Shown here: positions 1 to 8,264 of the stretch, piece after piece
Layout of the letters: every line of letters begins with the position of its first letter
Numbering within the stretch: position 1 is the first letter of the stretch
Assembly (NCBI RefSeq): GCF_012844305.1
Contig: NZ_JABANE010000032.1
Coordinates: 16,569-80,568 of the forward strand
From: Flammeovirga aprica JL-4
GTDB taxonomy: Bacteria > Bacteroidota > Bacteroidia > Cytophagales > Flammeovirgaceae
DNA: 64,000 bases
Direction: 5' to 3'
Notes under the pieces: generated by a model
Databases searched by the model: none
Told to the model about the DNA's origin: nothing
The model's input: only the letters and a program-made list of their open reading frames with translations
Translations under genes and position numbers: made by a program

Positions 1-462
1 TCAAGAATTATCGCTTCAGGAGGGTCCGCTGGAGGACATTTAGCTGTTGCAACTGCAATTGTGGAAGGTTATAATGATGCTTCTGATGATCTAACTTACA
101 GTTGTAAACCAAATGCTCTTGTTCTTTTTAATCCCGTGATAGATAACGGTCCAGGGGGTTATGGATTTGAAAGAATAGGCATGGAATACAAAAGTTTTTC
201 TCCGTTGCATAATATTGTAGCAGGTGCACCGCCCACACTTATTTTATTAGGCACAAAAGACCATCTGATTCCGGTTACGACAGCACAATATTATCAGCAT
301 GTAATGAAGAAAGTGAAAAGTAAATGTGTGTTGAAAATCTATGAGGGAGGGAAGCACGGTTTCTTCAATTACAAAGAGAAAAATAAGGAGTATTATACAA
401 GTACAATGAAAGATACTGATGATTTTTTAGAGTCATTGGGCTATTTCAATAAAGCAAATTGA
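1..462 (+). CDS. alpha/beta hydrolase (esterase-like), 5' end outside window
   Basis: The reading frame is open from base 1, so the gene begins before the window; 153 codons are visible. They contain the second half of an alpha/beta-hydrolase fold: a nucleophile elbow GGSAGG (Ser at visible residue 9), an acid in GTKDHL (Asp87) and the catalytic His in GGKHGFF (His119). This matches the small acetyl-esterase/lipase type that is common beside glycosidases in Bacteroidota polysaccharide loci. The exact substrate cannot be read from the sequence. The next gene on the same strand is a glycosidase-like lipoprotein, which supports a role in carbohydrate de-esterification (inference). Family assignment is good; function is only general. 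Confidence 0.8.
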   Translation, partial: SRIIASGGSAGGHLAVATAIVEGYNDASDDLTYSCKPNALVLFNPVIDNGPGGYGFERIGMEYKSFSPLHNIVAGAPPTLILLGTKDHLIPVTTAQYYQHVMKKVKSKCVLKIYEGGKHGFFNYKEKNKEYYTSTMKDTDDFLESLGYFNKAN

Positions 463-569
463 GTTAACAGTTTAGAAGCCTAGAGGGGAAAGAAGTTTTA
501 TCAGAATGATGATGATTTAACGATTTAAGGGCCGTTTTAAACCAATTTTTCCCCTCTAGAAACTGTTAC
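463..569. repeat. long imperfect inverted repeat after the hydrolase gene
   Basis: The left arm (463-491) and right arm (548-569) are imperfect reverse complements built around CTAGAGGGGAAA and TTTCCCCTCTAG, with flanking GTTAACAGTTT/AACTGTTAC; the left arm carries a 6-base insertion. The arms enclose about 55 bases. It starts right after the hydrolase stop codon, so it may fold in the mRNA as a terminator or processing hairpin, or it may be the remnant of a small non-coding mobile element. No T-tract follows directly. Confidence 0.5.
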
Positions 570-606
570 CTTTCAATACATTTACGGTAATCAAAAACTA
601 ATAACC

Positions 607-616
607 TACACGTGTA
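607..616. promoter_or_regulatory. perfect palindrome, possible operator
   Basis: A perfect 10-base palindrome TACACGTGTA lies 64 bases before the preferred start of the glycosidase-like lipoprotein. Its size and position suit a dimeric repressor or activator site. There is no other evidence. Confidence 0.2.
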
Positions 617-679
617 AGTTCTAATTAGACAACAAAAGGTGTGAAAATCATGCCTTTGCAACCAGTAAAAAGTATTGAA

Positions 680-2119
680 ATGAAACAACGCAACTTATGG
701 CTTCAGTTTACTGTGGCTCTTCATCTATTATTACTTATTTTCTCTTGTAATGACAGGGTAACTGAGATCAGCACTACTGTTGAAACAACAACTGAAAATC
801 AACTGTCAAACCAAAGAGTGTCTAGCCTTTCTATGCATCATTATGTAGAGGAACTTGACATTGTATTGGGAGATGTAAAACAAGGTCAAATCCATAATGG
901 TATTAAGACAACTCAAGAAGTAGATGCAATTTTAGGTGGATTTAAAGAAATGGGAGTAGGCGGTATTCGAATCGCTATTTTTGCAGATAATGTGAACCCC
1001 AATCCCGTCATTTATGATTACCTCTATACACAAGCGAAAGCAGCCGGGTTTAAAATTTTTGCCAATCCAGCAAAATGGGAAGGAGGTAAAAGAATTGCCA
1101 ACGGTATTTTGGATGACGAAGAAGGCGGTGCAGGCCCTTCTGTTCTAGGTAAAACAGCGGCCAAAAATGCATTGGTATCAAGAATCAAAGCCTTCACTCA
1201 ACAATATCAAGTAGATTGGGTTTGCCCTTTTAATGAAGATGGGAGACCTGGTGCTTTTTGGTATGCCAATCAGATGGATAATATCTTCTCTGAACTTCAT
1301 GCCGCTGATTTAAATGGTGCAACACTGATAGGACCTTGTACATGGGGTATTGAAGCAGGGATTTTGGTTTTAAATAACACCAATATTAAAGATTATATTT
1401 CTATTGCTACCACTCATAACCTAGGTTTTCAGCATAGCCTTTGGCCTACTTTTATTGCAGCTGCAGGAAATTTAACGGTATGGGATTCTGAAACCAATCA
1501 GAATAAAAAATTCAGCAATTTGGATGTAAGAATTGATGCCGCTATCAAAAATGGTGTGGATGGGATAGTTATTTATGACTCTTTCAAGGGGATAAACTTC
1601 AAATCAAATGCATCCACTTTAACTGCAGAAGGAGTAGATATGAATTCGGGTCAAGATTATAAAAATTGGATTACCCAATATTACCTGATTCAGAATAAAG
1701 AAACCACGGATCGAATTAAGCCTTATGAGAATGGGATAGATAATTCATTAATTGTAGAAGTACCCAATTCATGGAGCGGAGAGAACTCTCAATGGGAATT
1801 GATCCCTGTAGAAGGAGAGTGGTTTAGGTTGAGAAACAGAGGAAGTGGGGTGTATATGAGACCGGAAACAAATGATGATTATGCCAATATTATAGCAAAA
1901 ATAAACTTTACAGGTCTCGCTTTACATACACAATGGAGGTTTATTGATGTAGATGGAACTCATGTTTTTATAGAAAACAGAGGAAGTGGAAAAAGGTTGA
2001 AAGCGAGAAGTTACGATGATATTTCAACCACCAATGATGTTGACTTGATTAAAATCAACCAAGTACCTGACACTTGGACAGGTGATTGGTCACAATGGAG
2101 CCTGATTAAGGCCAATTAA
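680..2119 (+). CDS. glycosidase-like lipoprotein with C-terminal trefoil-like module
   Basis: I start at ATG 680 because it gives a compact lipoprotein signal ending in LIFSC (Cys23); in-frame GTG 641 and ATG 650 are alternatives. The 479-residue protein has a region at about 50-330 that looks like a TIM-barrel glycoside hydrolase: an acid/base candidate in CPFNEDG (Glu186, after a beta-strand-like segment, as in clan GH-A) and a second acid in VWDSET (Glu271). Residues about 360-479 hold two repeats (RNRGSG and ENRGSG cores, each preceded by W-SQW/TQW segments), like RICIN-type beta-trefoil carbohydrate-binding modules. I cannot assign a GH family. Probably cell-surface polysaccharide binding and hydrolysis. 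A hairpin terminator follows. Confidence 0.6.
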   Translation: MKQRNLWLQFTVALHLLLLIFSCNDRVTEISTTVETTTENQLSNQRVSSLSMHHYVEELDIVLGDVKQGQIHNGIKTTQEVDAILGGFKEMGVGGIRIAIFADNVNPNPVIYDYLYTQAKAAGFKIFANPAKWEGGKRIANGILDDEEGGAGPSVLGKTAAKNALVSRIKAFTQQYQVDWVCPFNEDGRPGAFWYANQMDNIFSELHAADLNGATLIGPCTWGIEAGILVLNNTNIKDYISIATTHNLGFQHSLWPTFIAAAGNLTVWDSETNQNKKFSNLDVRIDAAIKNGVDGIVIYDSFKGINFKSNASTLTAEGVDMNSGQDYKNWITQYYLIQNKETTDRIKPYENGIDNSLIVEVPNSWSGENSQWELIPVEGEWFRLRNRGSGVYMRPETNDDYANIIAKINFTGLALHTQWRFIDVDGTHVFIENRGSGKRLKARSYDDISTTNDVDLIKINQVPDTWTGDWSQWSLIKAN

Positions 2120-2132
2120 TTTGTGAAAAAGA

Positions 2133-2170
2133 AAAGCCTGCTAGAATCTCTATTGGTTCGAGCAGGCTTT
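2133..2170. terminator. bidirectional rho-independent terminator
   Basis: A perfect 10-bp stem AAAGCCTGCT/AGCAGGCTTT with an 18-base loop lies between two converging genes. A T-rich stretch follows it on the plus strand and A-rich sequence precedes it, so it can serve both genes. Confidence 0.8.
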
Positions 2171-2191
2171 CTCTTATTTTATATCGAAACA

Positions 2192-3250
2192 TTAAAAGAT
2201 CAATAAACTGATGACAATCTCAAATAAGATGACCCAGAAAATCATGATACTGTGAATAGAGGAAGCCAAGAATAGTTTGATAATCGTTTTTGCCCACCCT
2301 TGTTTATAGAATTTTTTAAACATGATCAATACAACTGCTGTCCAATAGAAATAGAAAACAAAAAGCATCCAACTTTTTATACCCCAAGGAATAAGATTTA
2401 TCAAAATCATACTACCAAACATAAATAAGGTGAAGGCGTGTAAATGTACTGAAAACAGGAGATGTTGAATGTATAAATTTTCTCGGTTACGAATGTATAG
2501 TAATTTAAGATACAGACCAAAAAGAGGTACCAGGAGCATAATGGCAATTGGAATATTTTCAATGACCGTCTGGAAAAATGTTACTCCTTTTTCTTTATAA
2601 AAATATTGAGCCTGTTTGATCATCTTTACCTGATACCAAGAAGTGATCCCCAAAGAATCCTCAATCGTTTGATCATCTACGGTTTCTGTTTCTCTAATGA
2701 ACCAAATGATATCTTTTATTCTCTTGTCATCTGCTTTAGAAAGAAGGCTGCCATCGTCGTCATCCTCTTCGTCTTCTACTTCTCCTAGGTCATCATTTAC
2801 CTGATATTCACTCTTTATAGAATCGACTAGAACTTCCACTTTTTGTGCTTCTTCTTCTTCTTCAGCATTAATCTGTACTAATGGAGTGTCTCTTTCTTTC
2901 GGAAGGTGTTTTTCTAAATCGAGACTGAACGAGTGTTTGTCTATGATGACATTATTAAAAATGAAAAGGAAAAATAAACTGGAAATTAGATACAGTCGGA
3001 CAGGATGGACATAACTCTGTCTTCTTCCACTTAAATATTCTTCGGTAAGAAACTGTGGTTTTGTAAAAAAGGGTAGGAAAGTATGTTTAAGCTTAGAATC
3101 AATACCAAAAGCTTCATTAATATAATCTTTTATGATTCTAAGAAAATTAGTGTTGTAATTTGCTCTACTTTGACCACATGACGGACAGAAGTGCTCATCA
3201 GATTCAAATTCATGATCACAGTTAGTACAGTTTTTTTTAAGACTTTGCAT
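2192..3250 (-). CDS. DUF3667 zinc-ribbon membrane protein
   Basis: 352 residues. The N-terminus is a zinc ribbon with two CxxC pairs (Cys8, Cys11, Cys22, Cys25), followed by a conserved cytosolic segment (about 30-85) and a first hydrophobic segment near 86-105. A variable loop with a run of acidic residues (about 155-168) leads to four further predicted membrane segments between about 230 and 352. This order is typical of DUF3667 proteins of Bacteroidota, whose function is unknown. It stands alone between two terminator hairpins, so it is probably monocistronic. Confidence 0.8.
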   Translation of the reverse strand: MQSLKKNCTNCDHEFESDEHFCPSCGQSRANYNTNFLRIIKDYINEAFGIDSKLKHTFLPFFTKPQFLTEEYLSGRRQSYVHPVRLYLISSLFFLFIFNNVIIDKHSFSLDLEKHLPKERDTPLVQINAEEEEEAQKVEVLVDSIKSEYQVNDDLGEVEDEEDDDDGSLLSKADDKRIKDIIWFIRETETVDDQTIEDSLGITSWYQVKMIKQAQYFYKEKGVTFFQTVIENIPIAIMLLVPLFGLYLKLLYIRNRENLYIQHLLFSVHLHAFTLFMFGSMILINLIPWGIKSWMLFVFYFYWTAVVLIMFKKFYKQGWAKTIIKLFLASSIHSIMIFWVILFEIVISLLIF

Positions 3251-3298
3251 TTAAAAAGTTAGATTATTGAATTGGAAATTTACTTGTATTTAGTTTAA

Positions 3299-3345
3299 AA
3301 AGCGTGTTTTAAGCAAAACATAATACGATACTCGAAACACGCTTT
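3299..3345 (-). terminator. rho-independent terminator of the SpoIIE phosphatase gene
   Basis: An 11-bp perfect stem (AAAGCGTGTTT/AAACACGCTTT) followed on the minus strand by a short T-run, 13 bases past the stop codon of the upstream minus-strand gene. Confidence 0.75.
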
Positions 3346-3357
3346 AAATAAATACTT

Positions 3358-5394
3358 TTATGGTAAAAATCCAATTAACAGCATATCGTCAATTTGCTTT
3401 TGTTCACCTTTCCATCGTTCAATTGCCTCTTCAAGTTGAACTCCCTGATCTTCCATAGAGAGAGTTCTGCCTTCTTGTATGATATTGAGTAGTCCTTGTC
3501 TCATTAATTTTTTCCCTTTTTCACCTCCAAACTGATCTTGGATTCCATCGGAGAAAATATAAAAGCCTTCGATTTCATCTGTTATTGGGATATGATGAGC
3601 AGTAAATCTCATAGCATCATAATGCGGGTGGATATTACCGCCAACTGACTTTTTATCCCCTTTAATGATTTCAATGCTTTTGTCTTTTTTCAATATAACA
3701 AGTGGATTTTTGGCTCCAGAATAATAAAGGTTTTCTTTTTTATCATCCCAAATACAAAGGGCAATGTCCATTCCCTCTTTATTATTATTATTTCTTTGAT
3801 TGAAATTTTTCTTCACATGATCATCCAATTGATCTAAGATTTCATCAGGTGAGGTTGATTTTGATACTGTGATAATTTCCCTAAGTGAGTTTCCTGCCAT
3901 CATAGAAACAAATGCACCAGGAACGCCATGTCCTGTACAATCTACTGCGGCGAGATAATGGAAATTATTCATTTTTTTATACCAATAAATATCACCACTT
4001 ACTACATCTTTTGGCTTATAATAAATAAAATAAGAACTAATATTATTACTCAATTCATCTTTTGTAGGAAGAATAGAGTCTTGAATTCTATGAGCGTAAT
4101 TAATAGATGATTCCAAGTCATTATTTTTCTTATTAATCATCTCATTTTGTTGGAAAACCTGTTCTACAAGAACGTTCAATTCTTCATTGGTAGCATTGAG
4201 TTCCTCAGTTCTTTCAGTTACTTTTTCTTCAAGTATTTTATTTTGATTCAGAATTAGATTATTCTTTTCCAGTTCTAGCTGATTGATTTTTTGACCAATA
4301 GCTAAGGCTAAGAAAAACATCTCTAAAGTTGATCCAATCTGCCAAGCATAATCCGTAAATTTGTTATAGGGAATAATATCAGCACCAGCTAGAACAAAGA
4401 TTAGCGCAGCACAGATATAAAAATTAAAGGCAACTAAAAATAGGCGTGCTTCTCTATTTCCTTTTTTGATCAGTACAATAGAAGAATACAACATGATTAC
4501 TGCTCCAAAGAAACCACTGACCTGATTGATCAATGAACAGATCATATTAAATCCAAAAATAACCGCAATAATAGCCACACTAAATGCTCCAATACCTATA
4601 AAGTAAAAGAGTTTTAACTTAGGGAGTGACTCATTTATCTTTAAGAATTTATATCCAAATAAAACCGAGGCGAGTCCAGCAACAGCAGGCCACATAGGTC
4701 CTCTTTCAGCAATAAAACCGAAACTGCCCCATATATGTGCATCGTGCCCTTGAAAGTGAGCGACCATCATACCAATGGCTAACACATAAATTACATAGTA
4801 AAGATAAGTGGTGTCTTTTGCTGTGAAATACACAAACAGGTTGTATATCAACATGATCAGTATAAATCCATAATAAATACCATCTGTGATACTTGTATCA
4901 TAAATGTATTGAATATAAGATTTTGATGACCCATAATATAGCCAGAACTGAAGGTAATTGGCGTTTATTTTTAAATAGAAATACCTGTCAGGATTGAAAT
5001 CATTATTGAGGTTAAAATAGGTATTAGGGATTTTATAATCTTTTTTGAAGAAGTTTTTAGTGTATCCATCTTCTTGTAATAGATACACAGCTTCATCAAT
5101 TGGAGTGTAAAGGTTTACCTCTTCAATTAAGGCTGTTTTCAAATGTAGAATTGGATCATGGAGATCACTTGGAAGTTTGAATCGGATCCAAATTATGGCC
5201 TTGTTGTTACCAAAATTTAAAACCTTTTCCTCAAACTTTTTAAAAGATTTATTTTGAATAGTATTAATGTCAAATTCATGCTTTTCATCAATAAAAACCT
5301 CTGTTTGATCACTAATATTAAAGGGAGTAGAAGCCCATGCACTTGGTAATTGAATGAGTAATGTAACAAATAAAAAAAGTCTATATCCAATCAT
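3358..5394 (-). CDS. 7TMR-DISM sensor with SpoIIE-type PP2C phosphatase domain
   Basis: About 678 residues from ATG 5394, which places a signal peptide (ending near SAWAS) at the very N-terminus; ATG 5424 would add 10 residues. Domain order: periplasmic 7TMR-DISM extracellular domain (about 25-165), seven membrane helices (about 170-375), a coiled coil (about 380-435) and a SpoIIE/PP2C serine phosphatase (about 445-678). The metal-binding phosphatase motifs are visible: VVSGDIYW, AAVDCTGHGVPGAF and FSDGIQDQ. Such proteins sense an extracytoplasmic signal and dephosphorylate a cytosolic partner, often an anti-sigma-factor antagonist. No partner lies next to it. Single-gene unit with its own terminator. 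Confidence 0.85.
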   Translation of the reverse strand: MIGYRLFLFVTLLIQLPSAWASTPFNISDQTEVFIDEKHEFDINTIQNKSFKKFEEKVLNFGNNKAIIWIRFKLPSDLHDPILHLKTALIEEVNLYTPIDEAVYLLQEDGYTKNFFKKDYKIPNTYFNLNNDFNPDRYFYLKINANYLQFWLYYGSSKSYIQYIYDTSITDGIYYGFILIMLIYNLFVYFTAKDTTYLYYVIYVLAIGMMVAHFQGHDAHIWGSFGFIAERGPMWPAVAGLASVLFGYKFLKINESLPKLKLFYFIGIGAFSVAIIAVIFGFNMICSLINQVSGFFGAVIMLYSSIVLIKKGNREARLFLVAFNFYICAALIFVLAGADIIPYNKFTDYAWQIGSTLEMFFLALAIGQKINQLELEKNNLILNQNKILEEKVTERTEELNATNEELNVLVEQVFQQNEMINKKNNDLESSINYAHRIQDSILPTKDELSNNISSYFIYYKPKDVVSGDIYWYKKMNNFHYLAAVDCTGHGVPGAFVSMMAGNSLREIITVSKSTSPDEILDQLDDHVKKNFNQRNNNNKEGMDIALCIWDDKKENLYYSGAKNPLVILKKDKSIEIIKGDKKSVGGNIHPHYDAMRFTAHHIPITDEIEGFYIFSDGIQDQFGGEKGKKLMRQGLLNIIQEGRTLSMEDQGVQLEEAIERWKGEQKQIDDMLLIGFLP

Positions 5395-5424
5395 TGTTTT
5401 CGATAGATGAATAGTAATGTACAA

Positions 5425-5640
5425 GTATATTGTCCGATAAAAAATCTAAAAAGGTCACATCTTAGGAAGTGTGCATTCTCATAAAAACATTGGTAAGATA
5501 TTAAATCAAAGGCAGAAATAATATTAATATGAACTAGATGTTGATTGAATAATGCAATTGTAAATTTAAATAATACAATTTATTGATTTAAGTAATTGAT
5601 TGATAGTTGATTAATACAATTGTTAACGTTTGTTTAGTGT
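5425..5640. promoter_or_regulatory. AT-rich intergenic region with three related short repeats
   Basis: This stretch upstream of the SpoIIE phosphatase gene holds three copies of an AATAnnCAATT-like motif (about 5549-5562, 5569-5583, 5610-5624). The first and third sit inside a longer near-direct repeat starting GTTGATT (5540-5564 and 5606-5625). They could be binding sites for one regulator; simple AT-richness is the alternative. No gene is visible. Confidence 0.25.
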
Positions 5641-5662
5641 GTGGCTTACAAATAATAAAAAA

Positions 5663-5692
5663 GGTAAGCCCATAAAAAAATACGGACTTACC
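5663..5692 (-). terminator. rho-independent terminator of kdnAB
   Basis: On the minus strand a 9-bp stem with one mismatch (GGTAAGTCC/GGGCTTACC) is followed at once by seven T residues. It lies 24 bases after the stop codon of kdnB. Confidence 0.85.
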
Positions 5693-5715
5693 CAAACTTG
5701 AAAGATTATGGATGA

Positions 5716-6795
5716 TTATAATCTTCTATATAATTTCTTGATATCCTCTTTTGTCCACTTCTCTTTCCAATCAAGACCGATAGCGTGGTTCCACATGTGA
5801 GGAAGGTTGTAAGCAACTTCAGCCATAGCATCAATTGTTTCTTCAGACCATTCTTTAGAAAGACCTTGAGGAAGATCAACATTGTGCTTCTCAATCATTG
5901 ACTTGAATTCGTTTACAGCATCACCATAGAATTCTTCTAAGTGATAGAAGGCTAAACAGTTTGCATAACCATGTCTTGTACCTAAGATTTTAGATAAACC
6001 ATAAGATAAAGCGTGACATGCACCCACCTCAGAGTATGTTAAGCTAAGACCGCCGAATAATGAAGCGATCATTAGTTTTTCATCATTTTCTAAGTTTTGA
6101 CCAGCGTTATCGCCTAAGTAAACCTCACGGCAAAGTGCTAATGCTTGGTCACCATATGCTTTTGAGTAAGCGTTGAAGTAAAGACCGCTTTCTGCTTCTA
6201 TACAGTGGATGTAGCAATCCATACCTGTATAGAACCATTGGTTAGTATCAACAGTGCTCAATAACTCAGGGTCAAGAACAGCTTGGTTGAATACCGTCCA
6301 GTCACACTTCAAACCTAATTTTTTCACAGGACCAGTCAATACTGCTGTCATAGAACATTCAGCACCAGTACCTGCTACTGTAGGAACACCCATGTGGTAA
6401 ACACCAGCCTTCTTTACCAAGTTTAATCCTTGGTACAATTGAGAAGAACCTTCGTTTGTTACCATTAGGGATAACGCCTTAGCAATATCCATAATAGAAC
6501 CACCACCGATACCGATGATACCTGCAGGAACACCTTTCTCAGCAAGAATTTTATCACGAAGGTTGTCTACTTGATCTGTAGTAGGCTCGTATTGATCAAT
6601 GTCTTCAAAGAAAACCATATCCTCATCATGTGCAGGAATACGATCAGCAAGCTCTTTACCTTCGAAATATTTATCTACGATGAAAACCATGAATTTATCG
6701 TTCTCATCACGCTTAGCAGCAAGAATGTCATCAATTTGATTGAATGCACCTTTGCCGTAAACGATTTTATCTATGTTTTTAAAATTCTTATGCAT
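5716..6795 (-). CDS. kdnB: 3-deoxy-alpha-D-manno-octulosonate 8-oxidase (iron alcohol dehydrogenase family)
   Basis: 359 residues of the iron-containing alcohol dehydrogenase family. Visible are the dinucleotide-binding GGGS (97-100) and the four usual metal ligands: Asp193 and His197 (MDCYIHC), His261 (GACHALSYG) and His275 (GTRHGYAN). Its overall sequence and its placement 6 bases after a KdnA-like aminotransferase identify it as KdnB, which oxidises C8 of Kdo to the aldehyde; KdnA then transaminates it to 8-amino-8-deoxy-Kdo (Kdo8N), a pathway described in Shewanella. The product is used in the LPS inner core. Cytosolic. A clear terminator follows. The assignment rests on recalled similarity plus gene pairing. 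Confidence 0.8.
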   Translation of the reverse strand: MHKNFKNIDKIVYGKGAFNQIDDILAAKRDENDKFMVFIVDKYFEGKELADRIPAHDEDMVFFEDIDQYEPTTDQVDNLRDKILAEKGVPAGIIGIGGGSIMDIAKALSLMVTNEGSSQLYQGLNLVKKAGVYHMGVPTVAGTGAECSMTAVLTGPVKKLGLKCDWTVFNQAVLDPELLSTVDTNQWFYTGMDCYIHCIEAESGLYFNAYSKAYGDQALALCREVYLGDNAGQNLENDEKLMIASLFGGLSLTYSEVGACHALSYGLSKILGTRHGYANCLAFYHLEEFYGDAVNEFKSMIEKHNVDLPQGLSKEWSEETIDAMAEVAYNLPHMWNHAIGLDWKEKWTKEDIKKLYRRL

Positions 6796-6801
6796 GATTT
6801 C

Positions 6802-7986
6802 TTATTCTACTACCTTTTTCAATTGAGCAATTAGTTGATCTGCAAACGCATTGATTTCCTCTTCAGTCCAAGTAGCACGGATACCGATAGACAATAATCT
6901 ACCAATGATATTTTGTGATTTTGGAAGCTCAAGGTTTTCCCAATCTTGACGGTGCTCATAGTCATGAATCGCCAATTTGTATGGAGATTTCAAGGCTTTT
7001 AAGTGATCCCACTGATTGATGAAGTGATACATGTTCGTGTACCAGTACGCTACACCTTGAACTTCTTTCGCCGCTTTCGCTGCTAACTCAGGAGTTCCCA
7101 TAAAGAAGTTTAAGAAAGTAGCTGAATCACCTTCTTCGTCAGGTAGGCAACGGAAAGTAATGAAAGGAACTTCATTCTTTAATCTTTCCTTCAAGATTGC
7201 TTTGTTCTTTTTGTTGTTGGCACGGATCATCTCCAACTTACGCATCTGCGCAACTGCAACTGCTGCGTTCAATTCACCTAAACGGTAGTTGAAACCTAAT
7301 ACTGGGTGAGTTTCCATACCTCTGTTATCACCAATATGCGAGTGACCGTGATCAGAGAACTGTGCCATCACTTCGTATTTAGCTTTGTCGTTTGTAAAAC
7401 AAACACCGCCTTCACCTGCAGTAGTGATTTTGAAGAAGTCAAAAGAAACAGCACCTGCCTCACCGAATAAACCTACGTGTTTTCCTTTATAGAAAGCACC
7501 TAAAGCTTGTCCAGCATCTTCTAAAAGTTTGATATTATGCTTTTTACAAACAGCAAGGATACCATCCATATCTGCTGCAGCACCACACATGTGGATTAGT
7601 AAAACAGCTTTAGTTCTTGGTGTAATTGCAGCTTCGATTGATGCAGCACTTAAGTTAAGCGTTTCATCTACTTCTGCAAATACAGGAATACCACCAGCAA
7701 ATAATACTGCTTCAATAGGAGCAATAAAAGTAAAAGGAGTACAGATCACTTCATCACCGTGACCGATTCCAGCAGCAGCCATCATACAAGCTACAGCGGC
7801 AGAACCACTTGATACAGCGTGAGCGTGATTAGCACCAGTATATTCTTCAAATAATTGCTCAAATTCACGAGCTTTCCAATGACCGTTACGTTGGTCATCG
7901 TGATTGTATCTGAAAAGCATTCCTGACTCTAATACGTCATTTACTTCTTTTCTTTCTTCTGCACCAAAATATTCCGTTCCTGGCAT
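6802..7986 (-). CDS. kdnA: 8-amino-3,8-dideoxy-alpha-D-manno-octulosonate transaminase
   Basis: 394 residues, DegT/DnrJ/EryC1/StrS family of PLP-dependent sugar aminotransferases. The PLP-binding Lys186 lies in SFDFFK, preceded by the cofactor Asp157 in LLEDAGQ and the phosphate-binding SSGSAA (59-64). The N-terminus MPGTEYFGAEE and the SDHGHSHIG segment match what I know of Shewanella KdnA. It aminates the 8-aldehyde of Kdo made by KdnB. It is the first gene of a tight two-gene operon; a Bacteroidota -7 promoter element lies about 50 bases upstream. Confidence 0.82.
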   Translation of the reverse strand: MPGTEYFGAEERKEVNDVLESGMLFRYNHDDQRNGHWKAREFEQLFEEYTGANHAHAVSSGSAAVACMMAAAGIGHGDEVICTPFTFIAPIEAVLFAGGIPVFAEVDETLNLSAASIEAAITPRTKAVLLIHMCGAAADMDGILAVCKKHNIKLLEDAGQALGAFYKGKHVGLFGEAGAVSFDFFKITTAGEGGVCFTNDKAKYEVMAQFSDHGHSHIGDNRGMETHPVLGFNYRLGELNAAVAVAQMRKLEMIRANNKKNKAILKERLKNEVPFITFRCLPDEEGDSATFLNFFMGTPELAAKAAKEVQGVAYWYTNMYHFINQWDHLKALKSPYKLAIHDYEHRQDWENLELPKSQNIIGRLLSIGIRATWTEEEINAFADQLIAQLKKVVE

Positions 7987-8034
7987 AATTATATAATATT
8001 ATTTTACTAAATTTTTTCAATTTCTATAGTCCGG

Positions 8035-8042
8035 CAAAGGTA
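8035..8042 (-). promoter_or_regulatory. Bacteroidota -7 promoter element for kdnAB
   Basis: On the minus strand this reads TACCTTTG, a perfect match to TAnnTTTG, 48 bases before the kdnA start. A clear -33 TTTG at the usual distance is not visible. Confidence 0.6.
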
Positions 8043-8180
8043 CAAAATTTTATGTAGGGTTACATTTAACACTACTTAAATTTTTAGTCTTTCACAGAGA
8101 TAAAACACTTCAAAATGCCATCTTGACAAAAATGAAAGTTATTTAATTATTAGTGCTTTGATTTTGAGGTGAGAAAATAA

Positions 8181-8210
8181 AAAAGAGACATCTGTTAAGA
8201 CATCTCTTTT
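8181..8210 (-). terminator. rho-independent terminator
   Basis: An 8-bp stem AAAAGAGA/TCTCTTTT with a 14-base loop containing the start of a repeated GACATCT; on the minus strand it ends in a T-rich stretch. It lies about 55 bases after the stop codon of the barrel-like gene at 8265. Confidence 0.65.
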
Positions 8211-8264
8211 GGTTGTAATTTTCTTTATGATAGTCTGCTTGAAATAAGAACTAGAGCAAAATTA

